Positions 12,180-26,400 of a stretch of DNA of 64,000 bases are shown piece after piece; positions within the stretch are counted from its first letter, which is position 1; every line of letters begins with the position of its first letter. The position numbers were made by a program, and so were the translations under genes. The stretch comes from Apostichopus japonicus (taxonomy: Eukaryota > Echinodermata > Holothuroidea > Aspidochirotida > Stichopodidae). The notes beneath the pieces are model-generated. The model did not search any database. It saw only the letters and a program-made list of their open reading frames with translations, and was not told where the DNA came from. The stretch lies in NCBI RefSeq assembly GCF_037975245.1, contig NC_092572.1:31035989-31099988 (forward strand), written 5' to 3'.

Positions 12180-12435
12180 TGAATATTGCTTACGTAGTTT
12201 CCTGATGGTCTTCAACCATTTATAACTTGACAATTTGAATAAACACACAAAGCAGAAGTGAGGTTATCGATGAAGACTAAATTTTAGTTTGTATACTAAA
12301 AGTTTATATATTTAAAAAAAAAATTCCCATTTTCCATGTTATATCTCTATTACAAAAACAGAATATTGCTTATCTAGTTTCCTAATGGTCTTCAACCATT
12401 TATAAGGCCTACTTGACAATTTGAATAAACACACA
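12180..12435 (+). repeat. Direct repeat, two copies about 181 bp apart
   Basis: GAATATTGCTTA, then TAGTTTCCT, then ATGGTCTTCAACCATTTATA, ACTTGACAATTTGAATAAAC and ACACA occur near 12181 and again near 12361 with small indels. Confidence 0.7.
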
Positions 12436-12709
12436 GAAGTCGACTAATAATAAATAACTACAATCCCATACATACGCCCATACATATGTAGACATGTAAT
12501 GGAACTGCCTATTAACAAAGCAAGACAACCTGGCTTAACAATTTCTTCCCACTATGGACCGTTAATGCAATATTCCTTGCTCAATATATGATAAGAAGAG
12601 TTGACATCGATCAAAACAAAGCTACCAGCACAGTCTTTTAGAACTACAGCTGTAATTTCACAAACCTCATCAGTTAATACATCTATCCATAGTGATTTTT
12701 GTCAATTAG

Positions 12710-12910
12710 ACTGCTCACTTGCTGCTTCCTGAAAAACCAGAATCTATCTTTATTTCTTTGCCTGGTTATTTATACAAAATTCTAACTCAACTGACAGAAG
12801 ATATCAGTTTATTGCTATCTAATTCTGACTATCCCGTGCTTTCATCGTGTAAAACTCATGCCTCTGATATATTTGTTCCTTCAAATTTTGTTAAAAACAT
12901 CTCTATTGTG
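12710..12910 (+). other. Possible orphan coding exon
   Basis: 201-nt open stretch (67 codons, phase 0/0) bounded by a pyrimidine-rich acceptor (TTTTTGTCAATTAG) and a strong donor (GTAAGTAT). The peptide (PEKPESIFISLPGYLYKILT...) is not low-complexity but matches no domain I recognise. There is no partner exon nearby and chance is a real possibility. Confidence 0.15.
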
Positions 12911-13439
12911 GTAAGTATCCCTTCCTGCAAACAGTGGGACGAAACTTCAGATACGTGAAATTGAATAAGTTACCATATCACTCCCGAATGGCCAAACTGA
13001 CTTGTACAATGTACAATATAGTGCAGAAAGTGTGAATCATTTGATATATTTGTGTGAGTTGATACAGATGAAATGAACAATGTAAGGCAAGCAAAAATGC
13101 AAGTTCCGAAAGAAAATATTTCCGTAGGTAGAGTATTGGTTGAATGGAGAATTATTTAATGTAGAATAATAAGGTTCCAGAAAATTTTCGCAATGTTCTA
13201 GTCGGGCAAAATTTCCAGTATCTTGTCAATTAAGTTACTTCTCATTATCTTATCATCTTTCCAGCATATTTTGTTGGCCCAAAAATGACTGAAGACAATT
13301 TATAAAATTCGATCGATGGGAGTGGTGGAAAGTGGAACAAAATCAAACAAACCCTCGACTGACCACGGCAGGTACAATCAAAGAGTTCAACGTCAAACCA
13401 AGTTAAATTTGCCCTACAAATGAAGCACGTGTGCGTGAC

Positions 13440-13800
13440 ACTTTTATTGTTTTAACAGAGGCGGATTTTAGTTGATGACTGATGGTCTCCTTGAGGTGAA
13501 TCATAGCTGGTAATAGTAATAATGGAGTGGATACAATCTTTGTTCTACGTCTTAAGTATACTTCTTACACATTTCCCTTTAACTATATATGCCATTTCTG
13601 TCAGCATATATTTGACACATTTGATTATAGAAGCTGTAAGTACCTTTTTTTTCTTCATTTATTCCAGTTTTGACAAGCGCGAGAAATTCGTAAACAATAA
13701 AAAATGCACCTGTAACTTCTAACTGATACTATTTTCACGACCCTCTGTTTTTCAGGTTTTCTTCATGACAAATAGTGAGATAAACGTTCGCGTGCAATAT
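13440..13800 (+). repeat. Stretch similar to 16140-16350
   Basis: Shared strings in order: ATTTCCCTTT.AA, ATTTCTGTCA, AAATGCACC, TTTTTCAG.TTTTC and ATAAA[C/T]G. The small open frame at 13522 lies in this repeat, so it is not called as a gene. Boundaries are approximate. Confidence 0.35.
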
Positions 13801-15084
13801 AGAAGTATGATCGCACTACATTGAGTAGTCATTTGTAATAATAGGTCAAATGCGCTCGGAAAGACCTACAGTTTCCATTCATTTCAACAATGTCGAATAC
13901 TCTCCTATAGAGTCAACTTACATTGAACACAAGCTGTCAATTAACTCGCTGTCGAGTTCGACATTCTTTGTACCATGCACCTCGTAGCGTAATAGTTAGG
14001 TAATAGGTAATAGTTAAATAGGATACAAAATGCTATTCAACAGGAATTGATTGCTCTATAAATGGTTCAGGATGGGTGTAGACGCCATCTACTTAGCAAT
14101 CAATTATGGGCCCATGCTTTCTTTCATCCGTGTATATTGTGTATGCTTTTTTTTACACACTGGTACCTGAATTACAATAAAAATTTAGATTAAAATGTTA
14201 TGGCAATCAACCCTAAACCAACATATTTTTATTTGCATTTCAAAGTTTTGGAAAATAACCAAATTGGTCGTAGCCTTCTCAATTAAGTAAAATACATCTC
14301 GATCAAATTATCAATTTGAGAACGTGAAAAGCACTCTTCTTCCTGGAAATGGTCCAGGGTAGCAGTAAACTCCATTAAATGTTTGATCACTTCTTGGTGA
14401 AGAGGAGGATCCTTCACCTAGCGACTGGCTTTGCGACTGAACTCAAGGTTACCTACTTCTATGCTAGCAATTTGTATTGCCTTCAGTATTACTATTTCTT
14501 CAATATTTACGTCTCTTACGTAATTCTTCCAACTCGCCAAACACCAGAACAGGCCTAAAGCAGCCAATTGACAATTTAATATCAGTCCAGTTTTAGACAA
14601 ATCCTAGATTGGCCACTGATATTTGATAAAATAATGTTATCTGCCTAACACGCAATTTCGGTTTTTTTTATATCTCGAAAGGATACTCCATGAGAAATTT
14701 CGTTTCGATATACCTACGAATAAAATAAGATAACTAAAAATAATAATTTCAAGCAATTATCAAACTTTCATTCAAGTTGCACACTGACAACAAAGTGTGT
14801 TCTTATTTTTACTTTTACATTTATCCCTTGGATAAGGTGGCTTGTTTGCATCAAGAGGTTGTAAAGGTCATACAAATATACCAAATTATGTTTTTCTAGC
14901 AAATTGGATGCAGATTTGAAAGTAAAACCATGATCTGCAAATGTGCAAAAGGGCATCATTCATTATTTTCATTAAATTTAGACTGCCCCCTGTGGTCATT
15001 GTTGACCATTTCCAGAGATAATATCATCCTTCTGGTGTACATGAAACATTAATGTGTAGAAGGGACTGAATGTGCATAGTCTAA

Positions 15085-15180
15085 CTTTCAAGAGGGAACT
15101 TTCAGAGCGGGACACTTGAGAACTTTCAGAGCGGGACACTTTAAAACTTTCAGAGCGGGACTTTAGAACTTTCAGAAGGG
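15085..15180 (+). repeat. Minisatellite, about 20-25 bp unit, four copies
   Basis: AACTTTCAGAGCGGGACACT recurs with slight length variation and ends in an AGAAGGGCACTTTAGC variant that leads into the dispersed repeat at 15160. Confidence 0.75.
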
Positions 15181-15625
15181 CACTTTAGCATGAAAAACTT
15201 AAAATGTGGGACACTCCCTCCTTCACCTACTTTCCATCTCGTGAACTCACAAACTCGAAATAACAATCATAATTACGACATGGGCAGTTATGATTACTTA
15301 TACCCTCCAGATAAGATACGTTGTTCGTGTTTTGGGGATTAATTAAGATGACATGTTTTAATCTCCATTATTATCATGTTTTGCCATAACAGCATTTAAG
15401 AAGAAATTCGCTCAATCAATATCGGCTGACAGCCAGCCATGTGCTTTGAAAGGCTAAAAACAAATTAGGTGAGCATGTTTAGTATAAGCCACCCATGCTA
15501 GATTGAGTGTACGTATATTTAAGATTAATTCGAGGGCTTGTCAAGAAAAATGCCTTTTGGTCAAAAACTTGGAATTTTTATGATATGATGTACTCCATAT
15601 GTATTCCATATCTATTCCGACGGAT
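15160..15625 (+). repeat. Third copy of the inner segment of the large inverted repeat
   Basis: AGAAGGGCACTTTAGCATGA, AATGTGGGACACT, the ACTCGAAATAACAATCATAA segment, AAGAAGAAATTCGCTCAATC and AAAAATGCCTTTTGGTC match 22660-23080 in the same orientation and 29500-29950 inverted. This segment is therefore a dispersed repeat and not only part of the palindrome. Confidence 0.75.
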
Positions 15626-18221
15626 GTGCCGAACAGTTTTAACTGATTGCTTTGTTTTTCCTTATAGTCCAGTCTATTGTTTAGACCTTGAAAGAGACAT
15701 ATGGCTAGTATACCTCACGGGGTTGCAAGTGCATATAAGGTCAATGTCCGTGGTGCATTAAAAATTGTGAATGGAACACATCTTAGGGCAGAAAAGTAAA
15801 TGCAAATATTTAAGAAATACACAACATCATCTGCACGTGTGCAACAATGACATCACACCTGTTTGCTTCAAGTTCACTTTAACTATGAAATGTGACAATT
15901 TTAATTTTTAAATCTCTTCTTTTTTTTTCTTCGGTATTTGTATTCAATAAAAATGTAGCCAACGTGATTTATTGTTTTTAAAACGATTCCCGGTTTATAA
16001 CACACCAACTTCCAACCGTTTTGATCACCGGAAATGCAAACTGATTGGCTCCAATTTTGGCGAAGTTTCAAAGCATGTTATGACAACATGAGGAAATCAT
16101 ACGAATTACATTTAACATACTGCTTTAATCCAACGTTATTGTTTCTAACACTCACGTTTCTTTTAATCATTTCCCTTTGAACAATATGACATTTCTGTCA
16201 AAATGTTGATGGATGATAATAAATTTAATGTCCTGTCTTAACAGAGGCGACAAAACGGTAATATTATTTCATATTTAATTATAAATGCACCAGTGGTTCT
16301 TTTTTTCAGTTTTCCCCTCTCTTCAAGACAATTATTGATATAAATGTGTATTATATATTATTTTTGGTAATTATCCACTTATGTTATACTTAGATTGTTA
16401 TTACAATGTTACAATCAGTCATTCATTAAAATGTCTGCAGTTTTATTATAATATTTAAATTAACGTTGAAAGTGAGTATTCTGTGAATTAAAAATACTCT
16501 ACGGGTGAAGGCAACATGAGAATAATGATACGTCATAACCACTGTTTTTTTTTTAACAGAGGGGGAAAAGATCAGGGGATTGCTTCACGGGACACACATT
16601 CTTGGCTGAACACGTCATGAAATAACGAAATGACACGCCAACGGTCATTCACAAAATTATGTGTTAGAAAAAATCAAATGTATTTTCCAACACTGCCACC
16701 AACCCCCGCTAGCTACCCTGAAATATTATACATGTGGCAAAGAGTAGGGTTACTTAACGCTTTGGTAACTAACATTTGTCCGTCTTGGTAAGATGCATGA
16801 TGATTTTGGTTCATGAATAAGGTTTCAGACAATTCCGACTGACAAGTTTACTTATTCATATATAAAAGTATGTTGAAGTAACATTTGATGAGCTAAAATT
16901 AGAATCCAAACAATGCCCAAATATGCTGTCGTCTGCAATGAAAATTTTGCAGATGTAAACGTTATGTTGGGAATAATGCCAGTGCATAATAATAGCAAAC
17001 CGCAAACAACGCTACGCAGAAATGTACGGCTGGGGAAGCCCCAGCAATGTTTTAAGAATTAAATGACCACCCCTGCTATTCTGAGCCCTTATAGCGAGCT
17101 GGAATGTGGTTAATTTGTATGTATCATTAGTTTTGTCCCTGATTGTTATTAACACATTTGTTTTCCATGTGGAGTACAAGTCCCCTGATCTTTCCTTGCC
17201 CCCTACAGGTGCTCATAAATAAGAGCAATATGTCAATAATCATATAAAAAACAAGATTTGTTACAACGAACACCTCTAGTGTCGAAGGCGTTAAATAAAT
17301 CATAACTTTATAGTCTAGTGTAACTCTATCGGTAGTAAACGTAAGAACTCAAGATAATTAACTTCAGCAAATAATATGTTGTTAGTTTGGTTACCTATAC
17401 TGTGTACAAGAATCTTATCGACAGCAATATGCATGGTAAATGAGTGTAGTATGTGTTAAAGACTTACACAATTTTGGAGCAGATCAAAACTCATTTAAGG
17501 TTAGCAGAGTTGTTGTGTAGTTATTTCTATTTAGCTTATGCATCGTAAATTATTATTGTAACGGGAACATTTTGTAAAAACAATCCGTTAATAACAGCAA
17601 GAAAAAGTCATTCACATGAAAGCATTGATTATTAATGCCGTGATTCAAACTATAGTATTCTGAATTCTTGGGTAATGCTCTTGGCGTGATAAATTCTACC
17701 AAGAAACATAACGTTACTTCAGTAATCCGACCTTTGATGATACTTTTATTGTATCCTGATTAGAATTTAAATATGTCTCTCATCAACAATGTTAACACAC
17801 ATCTTTGTATGTTACTCCAAATACAAGGCTAATATTAGTCCACAACTTCTAAAAGAAAAAAAAAAACACTTCCTAAATTGACTGAGAAACTTGCCAACAA
17901 ACCCTCCCCACCCCCCCCCCCCAAGTAAACCAATCCCAAGCGAGATTTCACTTGTCAATTTCCTCTCAAGGAGCAATGTATTGCCAAGAAATACCTCCTG
18001 CTGTCAGTGTAATACATATATGATATTATTTCAATACAAGTAACCGCATGAGAGTAATCCTTTTGTATTATAGTTTCATTATAAGTATCATATTTTCTTA
18101 TTATCCAATCTACTTTGGAATATTAGCTTGCTAAATTTTGGGCCAATACAACAAATCTTTTACTGCCACACTAATATGCTTGAAGTTGATTTGTCAAATG
18201 TTTTGGAAGTTTATTCAGCAG

Positions 18222-18223
<2 letters not shown>
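15626..18223. other. Intergenic, no gene recognised
   Basis: AT-rich. Stretch 16140-16350 resembles 13555-13790. A poly-C run lies near 17910. No coding exon was supported. Confidence 0.4.
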
Positions 18224-18419
<196 letters not shown>

Positions 18420-21400
18420 TTGAAAGTCAATACACATAGATTGATCTAGTGTATTACCTTCTATGGGCTCAAGTAATACGCCATTGTGTGCATTACATCG
18501 TGTAACTTGAAACAACTACATAGGATGTTCACACCGTTTCCTGAGTATATTTAATTACCTTTATTCATCCGGTATCCCAATATTATCACTATTAGTTTCA
18601 AATATAGAAACCAGACAATCCCGACCATGTTGAGGTCAGTTCTGAACAAGCATACGAGTAGCTAACATTCTGTTTACCAAATTATATTACCTGTAAAATA
18701 GACAATCAAAGACGTGGAATTGAACAAACAGTATAGTGATAAGAATTTAGAAAGTTGTGTATGCAGTATGATGTACAATAGGTATGGTATGATATGGAAG
18801 GCTAGACTTAACGAGAATATCATTTGCGATAGTTACAGCCTTTGGTAATGACTGGAAAGTTCTATAATTCCAACGTCTTAATCTGAATATTTTCTTTGCA
18901 GATGATTTGAAGTCGACCAGTAATTATATATCAAGATGATTCACTTCCAAACTCTCTGTATTCGTAGTAACATTACACAAGGCTGAATAAACGATAACAT
19001 GCTCTTGTACGAACTGAATTCGTAACATGTTTATGTTAGGTCCCTCTTTATAATGATCAAGTATATTTTGTTGCAAGTGTAAATCAGTAAAGCGACCGAA
19101 GAGATTTACTATTATGTAGCCTGGAGTCTGCAGTCATAACTGACCTCTGGTCTTACTAAAAACCACGTGATATGAATAGCTGTGGTAGCAACTTACAAGT
19201 CGACTTTTAACACAATCAAAGTAATATAGCAACCAAGAAAACTTAGTAAACGTACATCTACTAATAAGTCGAGCTCATTGGTACAGTCGTAGAATCCCCG
19301 GATCTAACAACAATTGTAGCAAATGTGTTGATTTTGTGGGTTCGTTGATTTCAAAATTTTCTGATTGTGGTACCATTTACGATATTTTGCAAACATTTTA
19401 AGGGGATAAATTTCATCTAAAGTTGGTCCCTTAAACCCAGTCTTGCAATTACGGGCTGACGAAGTTTTCAAACGTACTGAAAATTTGCTTTGCCTTACGA
19501 CTAATACTCGCTGTGTGATAAACAATTTTTCAACGGTTCAGGATTTATGTTTGCCTGCAACTAAGGACGTCGCTGGGTTTATATTTCAACGCAGACGATC
19601 ATTTTCTATAACAAAAATATCTAGCTTTCTGATATCAAAATATAAATGAGAATCATATTAGTTAAACAAACAACAATTTAACAGATTAAAAAAAAATAAA
19701 CTTAAGGTAAATTATCCAAATGCAAAATCTGAAAGTAACATCTGTCGCTATTATAACGCCAGTGAGCATTTCTTTGTGAAACCCGTGATATTATTTGATA
19801 AACGTAATGGAACTGTATTTAATAGATACTTTCATTATGAGGTCAATCTGAACGCTTCCCTTCTTGCCTTATCACATTGTTTAGGTACTCTCGATAAGGA
19901 AGTAATTTAGCTACGTAAGTGCTGTCTGAACGCGATATCAAAGAAAAGGCGGAAATTTAAGGTCAATCGATATAAAGGTTACATTCGTAGTCATATACAG
20001 ATCGTGCGCTTCTATCCAACCAATTCACTTATATTTTGCATCGACTAAATATTACGTTATTTTCTGCGTGTATAATAAGCCATGTGGATGATAGCATTAT
20101 TACCATTCTCGGATGGAGTATGGCGTGGATACCGGAAGTGTTAAACACGGAAAGTGACATTCTTGTGGGGGTATGACGTGCTTACCGAGATTGACAACTA
20201 GTATTGTTCGATACAGGTGGCAGTTACCAACAGTGAAATTAAGACCTTTACCGGTTTCGAACTTCTTGCCTTAGAAGCGTAGCTTTACCTACCATCCAGG
20301 CGGTTTATTGAACCTGGTATCCAGTACTCATTAGTTCTCTGACGGTTGGTTCCAACATGTTATGGCCAAAGGATTACAATTATCAGATTAAGTTATTATA
20401 TTTATATGGTAATTGAATGGATGCTAACAACCCATTTGTTTTATTTCTCTGTTTCACCAATTATGAACATAACACTACTTTTACTGAAATATTGTAGTCA
20501 AGCAGCGTCCACAGTCCATCCTATTTGCATATCGTAGTTATATTAATTGCAAGTATAGAACGGTCTGAAAAACATTTGCAATTCCAGGAATGCATATATT
20601 CGATTAAGAAAATAAAATTGGTTCACTTCTGTTTTGCAATACTATAGATGCACTCCACGACAGTGCTAAACCTTTTAACTGAATCTTTGTATTTGCAAAC
20701 AGTGTGGCAGGCGATGGCTATTGTCTTTTTCCTTTCCTAAATGGTTTGAATAATAATGACAAAACTAATAATACAAACATATAATGGTGAATTCCAGTAA
20801 CATTATTAGATGCACGTTCCAACTTTCATACGTGACCAAAAGTGTAGTTTTTTTCTTTTCATGGACCTTATTATTTGAAGGATAACTGTTGACGTCATTT
20901 CAGTATTCTGCACATCTGTCCGAGTTCATCATATCACAATTTCTTCATTAATGGAGAAGATGGTAAAGATTAATGTTTTTCTTATTAACATCTGCGTATC
21001 GCTCATAATGTATATACGATTGATACTTTCTCATCGTTAGTAATTTAGACTGATAATTTGTGACGATTAAATAGTTAACGGTTGTCATATATCCAACAAC
21101 AAAATACGTTGTTTGACATTGTATGACTTTTCCACACCACCTCAAACCCTCCACATCTAATATTATTAGACAAGTATTCATATTTATTTAATCAGCTGAA
21201 TGTATCTATTGTATACTTTCTTTAATTGAAATCGCGTGACTACTTAACCTCTCTACTACCTGCCTATAACCCCACCAATGACAAAACTTTGAATGCCTTC
21301 CACCATTTAATACATTTTTCTATCTTTAACATTCTAAATTGTTGTAACTATTTCACACCTCCCTAACCCCCCACCACTTGCCCCCTCCCCTAAAAAATGT

Positions 21401-23211
21401 ATAATATTAACAGGCAAGTTGTCTTATGTAAGTAATATCATAGTCATATCAATGGCTTTTTCTTCAATTGTCATTGAATGAACGACTTTACCCTACAACT
21501 CCTTCCTGATACCACCCCCCCCCCCCCACCTTCTTCTAAGAGTTTATATATTTGACATCACTTTCTTGAATTTCCTGCTAAAATAACACCCGTCCCAACA
21601 ACAGGTTCTTATTTTGACATTACATTCCCCAACAAATTTATAGGCAATTACAAGAGAAATACACTTAACTGAAGAAAATAAAAACCACCCTAAGTTATGT
21701 CAATGAAATGCAACGATATAATATGACTCCAACAAGGCAAACATTACTATAATGTCCATTTGGATGTTAACAAATCAGTAAGTCATTGCGTAAATCGTGT
21801 ACAAAAATGTGGTTTTATTGGTAAAACGTCTTCTTAATATTGTTCATTGATTGATCGTTAAAAATCGCGATATTGTTTAGAATGCTTTGGATAACGACTA
21901 TTTGGTGCAAAACACACGTACCGTGTTAGTTATATCAGAGTAGTTTTGTTGAGGAAACATTTTATTCATCGACGCTAACATAAATTATTCAATTGTGCCG
22001 TTCTTCACTTAAGCGTTAAACTCCACATAAGCCTTAACATTTCGCATTCTAAACAGTCAACGCGACACTGTTGTTACAAGATTAAAAAAAATCAAAATTC
22101 AAAATAAGATTTAATCAAAGGAACCCCAAACAACGTGATTTTGTAGGAATTTTTGAGCTAAACAATAGTCTTGTTGAGTGTGGAAATAATTATGAAAACA
22201 ATTATGAACAATTAACCAAGATGATTTGCGCTGTTCTAAATAATTAAATGAAAGAAACCTAAATTGTTATTTCTTGGCTAACATGGTTGTAAAACAGACA
22301 TGCACGTTTACCGATTGTCAAGGTGACCTTCAGAGGTACATTTCTTTGATAATTTCAATGGGAAACCAAGTGATGTACGAGGACATGTACTGTAGCTGAA
22401 CAAGTGTTTAATCACGTGACGCATGGAAATGTGATTGACATGCATAGACATTAAACTAGGAAGAATGCTGACACAGTGCATCGCCGTGTGTCTAAGAAAA
22501 GGACGTCGCTAAAAATGGGGGTTGTGGGGGGCGGTGTCTCACCCCCAAACTTGATAAAACTGACGGTAGTTGTAAAATTTGAGTGCGACAGTGGAAATTT
22601 CTGACTGTCGCACTCTAATTTACCTAGGCCTATTCATGTGATTGTGAATGACCAATAACTTAGAAGGGCACTTTAGCATGAAAAATTTAAAATGTGGGAC
22701 ACTTCTTCCTTACCTACTTTCCATCTCGTGTATTCATTAACTCGAAATAACAATCATAATTACGATATAGGCATTTATGATTAATTATACCCTCCATATA
22801 TGATACGTTGTTCGTGTTTGGGGATTAAATATGATGAAATGTATTAATCTCCATTATTATAATGTTTGCCATAACAGCATTTAAGAAGAAATTCGCTCAA
22901 TCAATATCGGGCTTTGAAAGGCTTAAAACAAATTAGGTGAGCATTTTAAGTACATGAAGCCACCCATGCTAGATCGAGTGTACGTATATTTAAGATTAAT
23001 TTGAAAGGGTTGTCAAGAAAAATGCCTTTTGGTCTAACATAAGATTTTTATGATATGATATATTCCATATCTTTAAAAAAATGTGCTACCAGGAAACTCT
23101 AGTTAGTTTGGGCTATAGTCCGGTTAGTATTGTTACAAAAAAAAAACAAAGAAAATAAAGACATTCCAGGGTTAATTTTGCCAAATATCTCTAACTAGTG
23201 TTATAATAAAT
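18420..23211 (+). repeat. Large inverted repeat, left arm
   Basis: This segment reads as the reverse complement of 29391-33817 along its length. Anchors checked include the outer edge (AAGTCAATA...CTAGTGTATTACCTTC near 18425, matching near 33800), CCAACATGTTATGGCCAA (20355 and 31950) and CATTCCAGGGTTAATTTTGC (23163 and 29420). At the outer edge identity looks roughly nine in ten. No coding domain was recognised in the arm. It includes GGACGTCGCTA and hairpin motifs of the hAT-like repeats near 22500-22615. Confidence 0.85.
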
Positions 23212-26200
23212 TTGAAGTGTTATCTTTAAAGTGCATCAAACACCTTATTTTGAATTACAAAAAAAAAACGAATTTGTAAATTTGATTGTTTGTAAAAAAT
23301 GTAAACTTTTGTAATTTTGATGTATTTCTCTGTTTTATTAATACACTACTAACTACTATTAATTGAATTAGTGGACTTGTCTAATTGGAATTAATGTCAG
23401 TGGCGTAATTACGAGGGACACGCACGGCCCTCTCCAATCGCAAAGTCTGCATTTACCCAAACCCCGCCATAGTTACGGCAAGTGTCAACAATATTTCATA
23501 TTTGGCATGCACGTCTATAGTCAGACGGATATAGTAATATCATGTACACGTTAAAGTTTCAATTTGTTTGTGAGACTAAAGGAGAATCAAACCAACGAGT
23601 ATTTTAATATGACGTGATAGCTAAACTATCGATCATTTTAATATAATGTGATAGGTAAGATATCGATCATTTAAATATTATGTAATAGGTAAGCAATCGA
23701 TGAGCAAGTCACTTTAGGTCAGTTACCCATTTTAGCCAAATATTAATTTGATTTTGGAGATATCGATTCTTGAATATTTGTTTAGATACAAGAATTGTAG
23801 ATTTGAAGAAGTTTTGACATTTTACATTTGACTTCATTAATTGCTTCATTAACAATCTTCTTTAATAAGGTATATACGCAGAACGTTAAAAGTAAATTCT
23901 TTTAGCATTTCATAATTTTGGCGTATTAAAGTTTAAATACAAAGATCGGCTCTCTATAGTATATACTTTTCATTTTATTCTTTCATTGTTATGTTAATGC
24001 ACTTTATAAATGATTTTACTGGTTTTATTTTATTTCAGATCTTTTTTATTTCTTTATATTCCGATATTTTTTTTTCGATTTAGAACAATTATAAGACTCT
24101 AACTAATACTTGCTCTAATTATATAGTCATTAGTTGTTTAACTGCTTTCTGCTTAAACCATTCATTAATTTTACTTTCTTTCAAGATTTAGTTACTTTTC
24201 ATTCGTTCCTCCTATATATTATGAATTAATCTACTCACGCGTAATACAGTGAATATTAGAAGAATATTGTTAAATGTTATCATAATCACAATGACTGGCT
24301 GTCTACCGTTATACCATTGATTGTGTTACTCAAAATCATACTAAAACATTGTCTTAGACATTAATTATAACAATGACATGTATTGTTTTTCAATCCAGTT
24401 TTTTGTTCCAATATGATGATCTCTAGTGATGTTTCTCCGAAGACAATAGGAACACGTGACTTCGACGTATTATAGTAAGCTTTTAACATGATAGTAACGA
24501 AGATAATGTTCTGTATATTTAACATTAACCCTAAATGCGATGATCGGCTCTCCATACATATCTTTCATTCTTCTCGTTATTTTGCTTCTTCTTATTAATG
24601 GTGCTGGTTGATGATTAATGAATATTCATTATCTCTTCATTGTAATTCAGTTTTTGTCGTATTTGCTTTAAGGCAATATGATTTTATGAAGCCATAAAGT
24701 TTACCAATATAACCCAAGCCCCGTCCCGCAAAACTGAATATAAGTACATTATACTATACCAACACCGACTAACGATGAATATGGAAGAAATCATTGTGTT
24801 GCAGTATCTGTTTATGATATTAGATATTCCCAAAGAAATAATTATTCCTTTCCTTTGTATTGTTCTTGGTATCTTCTGTGTTTCTCTATGCTTGTACAAA
24901 TATATAATGTTTACAACCAAATACACTTGTTCCCTTGGAGGCGATCCTGGTCTCTCATTGTGATACAATTACAACATATTCATACCATTTATCTGTTCCT
25001 ATATCATAAGTTCATATCGTAGAATCTTATAATGAAATGATTGATATGTATTGATGTTGTAATGTCAATGGAAGCAATAAAAGAAAACTAATCAGATAAA
25101 TATTGTCAACAGTGTGATCTCTGTGTAACATGTAGTCTATATACTAACTTGTTATTTCAACCTCTTACTCTATTCCTGTCCTGCATCAAGGTCGCACAGA
25201 AGGTTATGGCTATACAGTAACTCTCAAATCAGGTGAGGCTGGTATAGTTGAGGTTGGGATAAAAAAAATCTTGTCCTAATAAAAATGTTGATAACGCTCT
25301 ATGAGTCTTTAATTAAAACTTTCTCTTCAAGTTCATCTCAATTTTCTAGAAACAAGTGCTTTTTGAAAGATTCAACCTATTTACCAAATATTCAAGAGCG
25401 TATAATAAAATGATCGTGAAATATATTGCTCAATGTAGCACACGGTGACCATTATCTGATTTTATAGCTTTTTTTTGGGCTATATCTGAATCATCTCCAT
25501 GCAGGCAGGATTTTAAACTTTTTAAATTTTCCTGTATTTTTCTTACTCCTCGAGGATCTCTCCTAGTCAACGTTCATTGTGTTAATCATTAACGTCTCTG
25601 CACGCGTGAGGGAGGGGGATGGGGAGGGGTGTTCATTGTGGATTCCATTCATTATATTAACCTTAACTCGAGATTAACTTCCTCATTGAATTTCATTTGT
25701 TGAATTAAAGATGAGTTAATAAACTGGTATATCAATGATACCGATACCCCTGGCCACTATATATTCTTACTGAAATCATTTCTCCCGTACAATGTCCTTT
25801 CCCTTCCCCGTTCGTCCTCAACTGCACTGGATACTGCGTATGTCTGTTTCTATGTATTAACAACGTCATTATGCTGATATATATGCGATAACATTTCTTT
25901 GAGGCCTTTGTTAGGTAACACTTTGTCACGCCCGTTTGCATGGTTTCCTTAAACTGTACCCTAAAACGCAAACGAAAGTGTAAATTTGCTGAGAATGTTT
26001 ATTAATACATCGATGACGATATCCGATTCTATTTTACTTATAATTTTATGTCGTGAATTTGAAGGTTTGCTTCATAGACTTGTTTTTAAAATAGATTTCA
26101 ATCCTTTCTTGTTTTCACTCTCTTTGACTCAGTTTCTAAAGGTCATAACATTGACCTATATTGATGTCTGGCAGTAATAGTAATGGCTTATTTCATCCTT

Positions 26201-26222
26201 CATGGTGTGATTTCTGTGTCGC
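23212..26222. other. Spacer of the large inverted repeat, first part
   Basis: No gene found. CAGTGGCGTAATTACGAGGG near 23399 resembles a transposon terminus. A 34-bp tandem repeat lies at 23614. The small open frames near 24684-24968 overlap on opposite strands and have no recognised domain. Confidence 0.4.
23614..23703 (+). repeat. 34-bp tandem repeat, about 2.6 copies
   Basis: GTGATAG[C/G]TAA, then [A/G]C/ATATCGATCATTT, then AA(T)AT recurs, with ATCGAT in every unit. Confidence 0.7.
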
Positions 26223-26281
26223 CAGGGACGTCAATCCGATTTGAAACGTGGGGGGGGGGGGACGTGATCGATTCGAGTATT

Positions 26282-26400
26282 CCGGCCATAAGTACTATCT
26301 AAGCGGAGCGCCACCATCGGTTGGCGCGCAGCGTACAAGAAGATTTTTCTTCTGGCAGACCCCTCAGATTGCAGGAAGCGGCACTTCCCGTGCATTATGG
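26282..26400 (+). repeat. Fragment of the TIR transposon seen at 4674 and 34175
   Basis: AAGTACTATCTAAGCGGAGC followed by GCCACCATCGGTTGGCGCGC and AGCGTACAAGAA matches 4710-4830, including the CGGCACTTCCC end. It is preceded by CAGGGACGTCAATCC at 26223 and a poly-G run. Confidence 0.7.

Larger units (their letters stand above)
11825..15084. other. Intergenic, no firm gene
   Basis: Contains the 12180-12435 direct repeat, one possible orphan exon (12710-12910) and a stretch similar to one near 16140. Otherwise AT-rich unique sequence. Confidence 0.4.

Noticed and set aside
13522-13722. Hydrophobic 66-codon frame with a GTAAGT donor near 13637
   Set aside because: Lies in a stretch repeated near 16140 where the frame is not kept, so it is probably repeat sequence.
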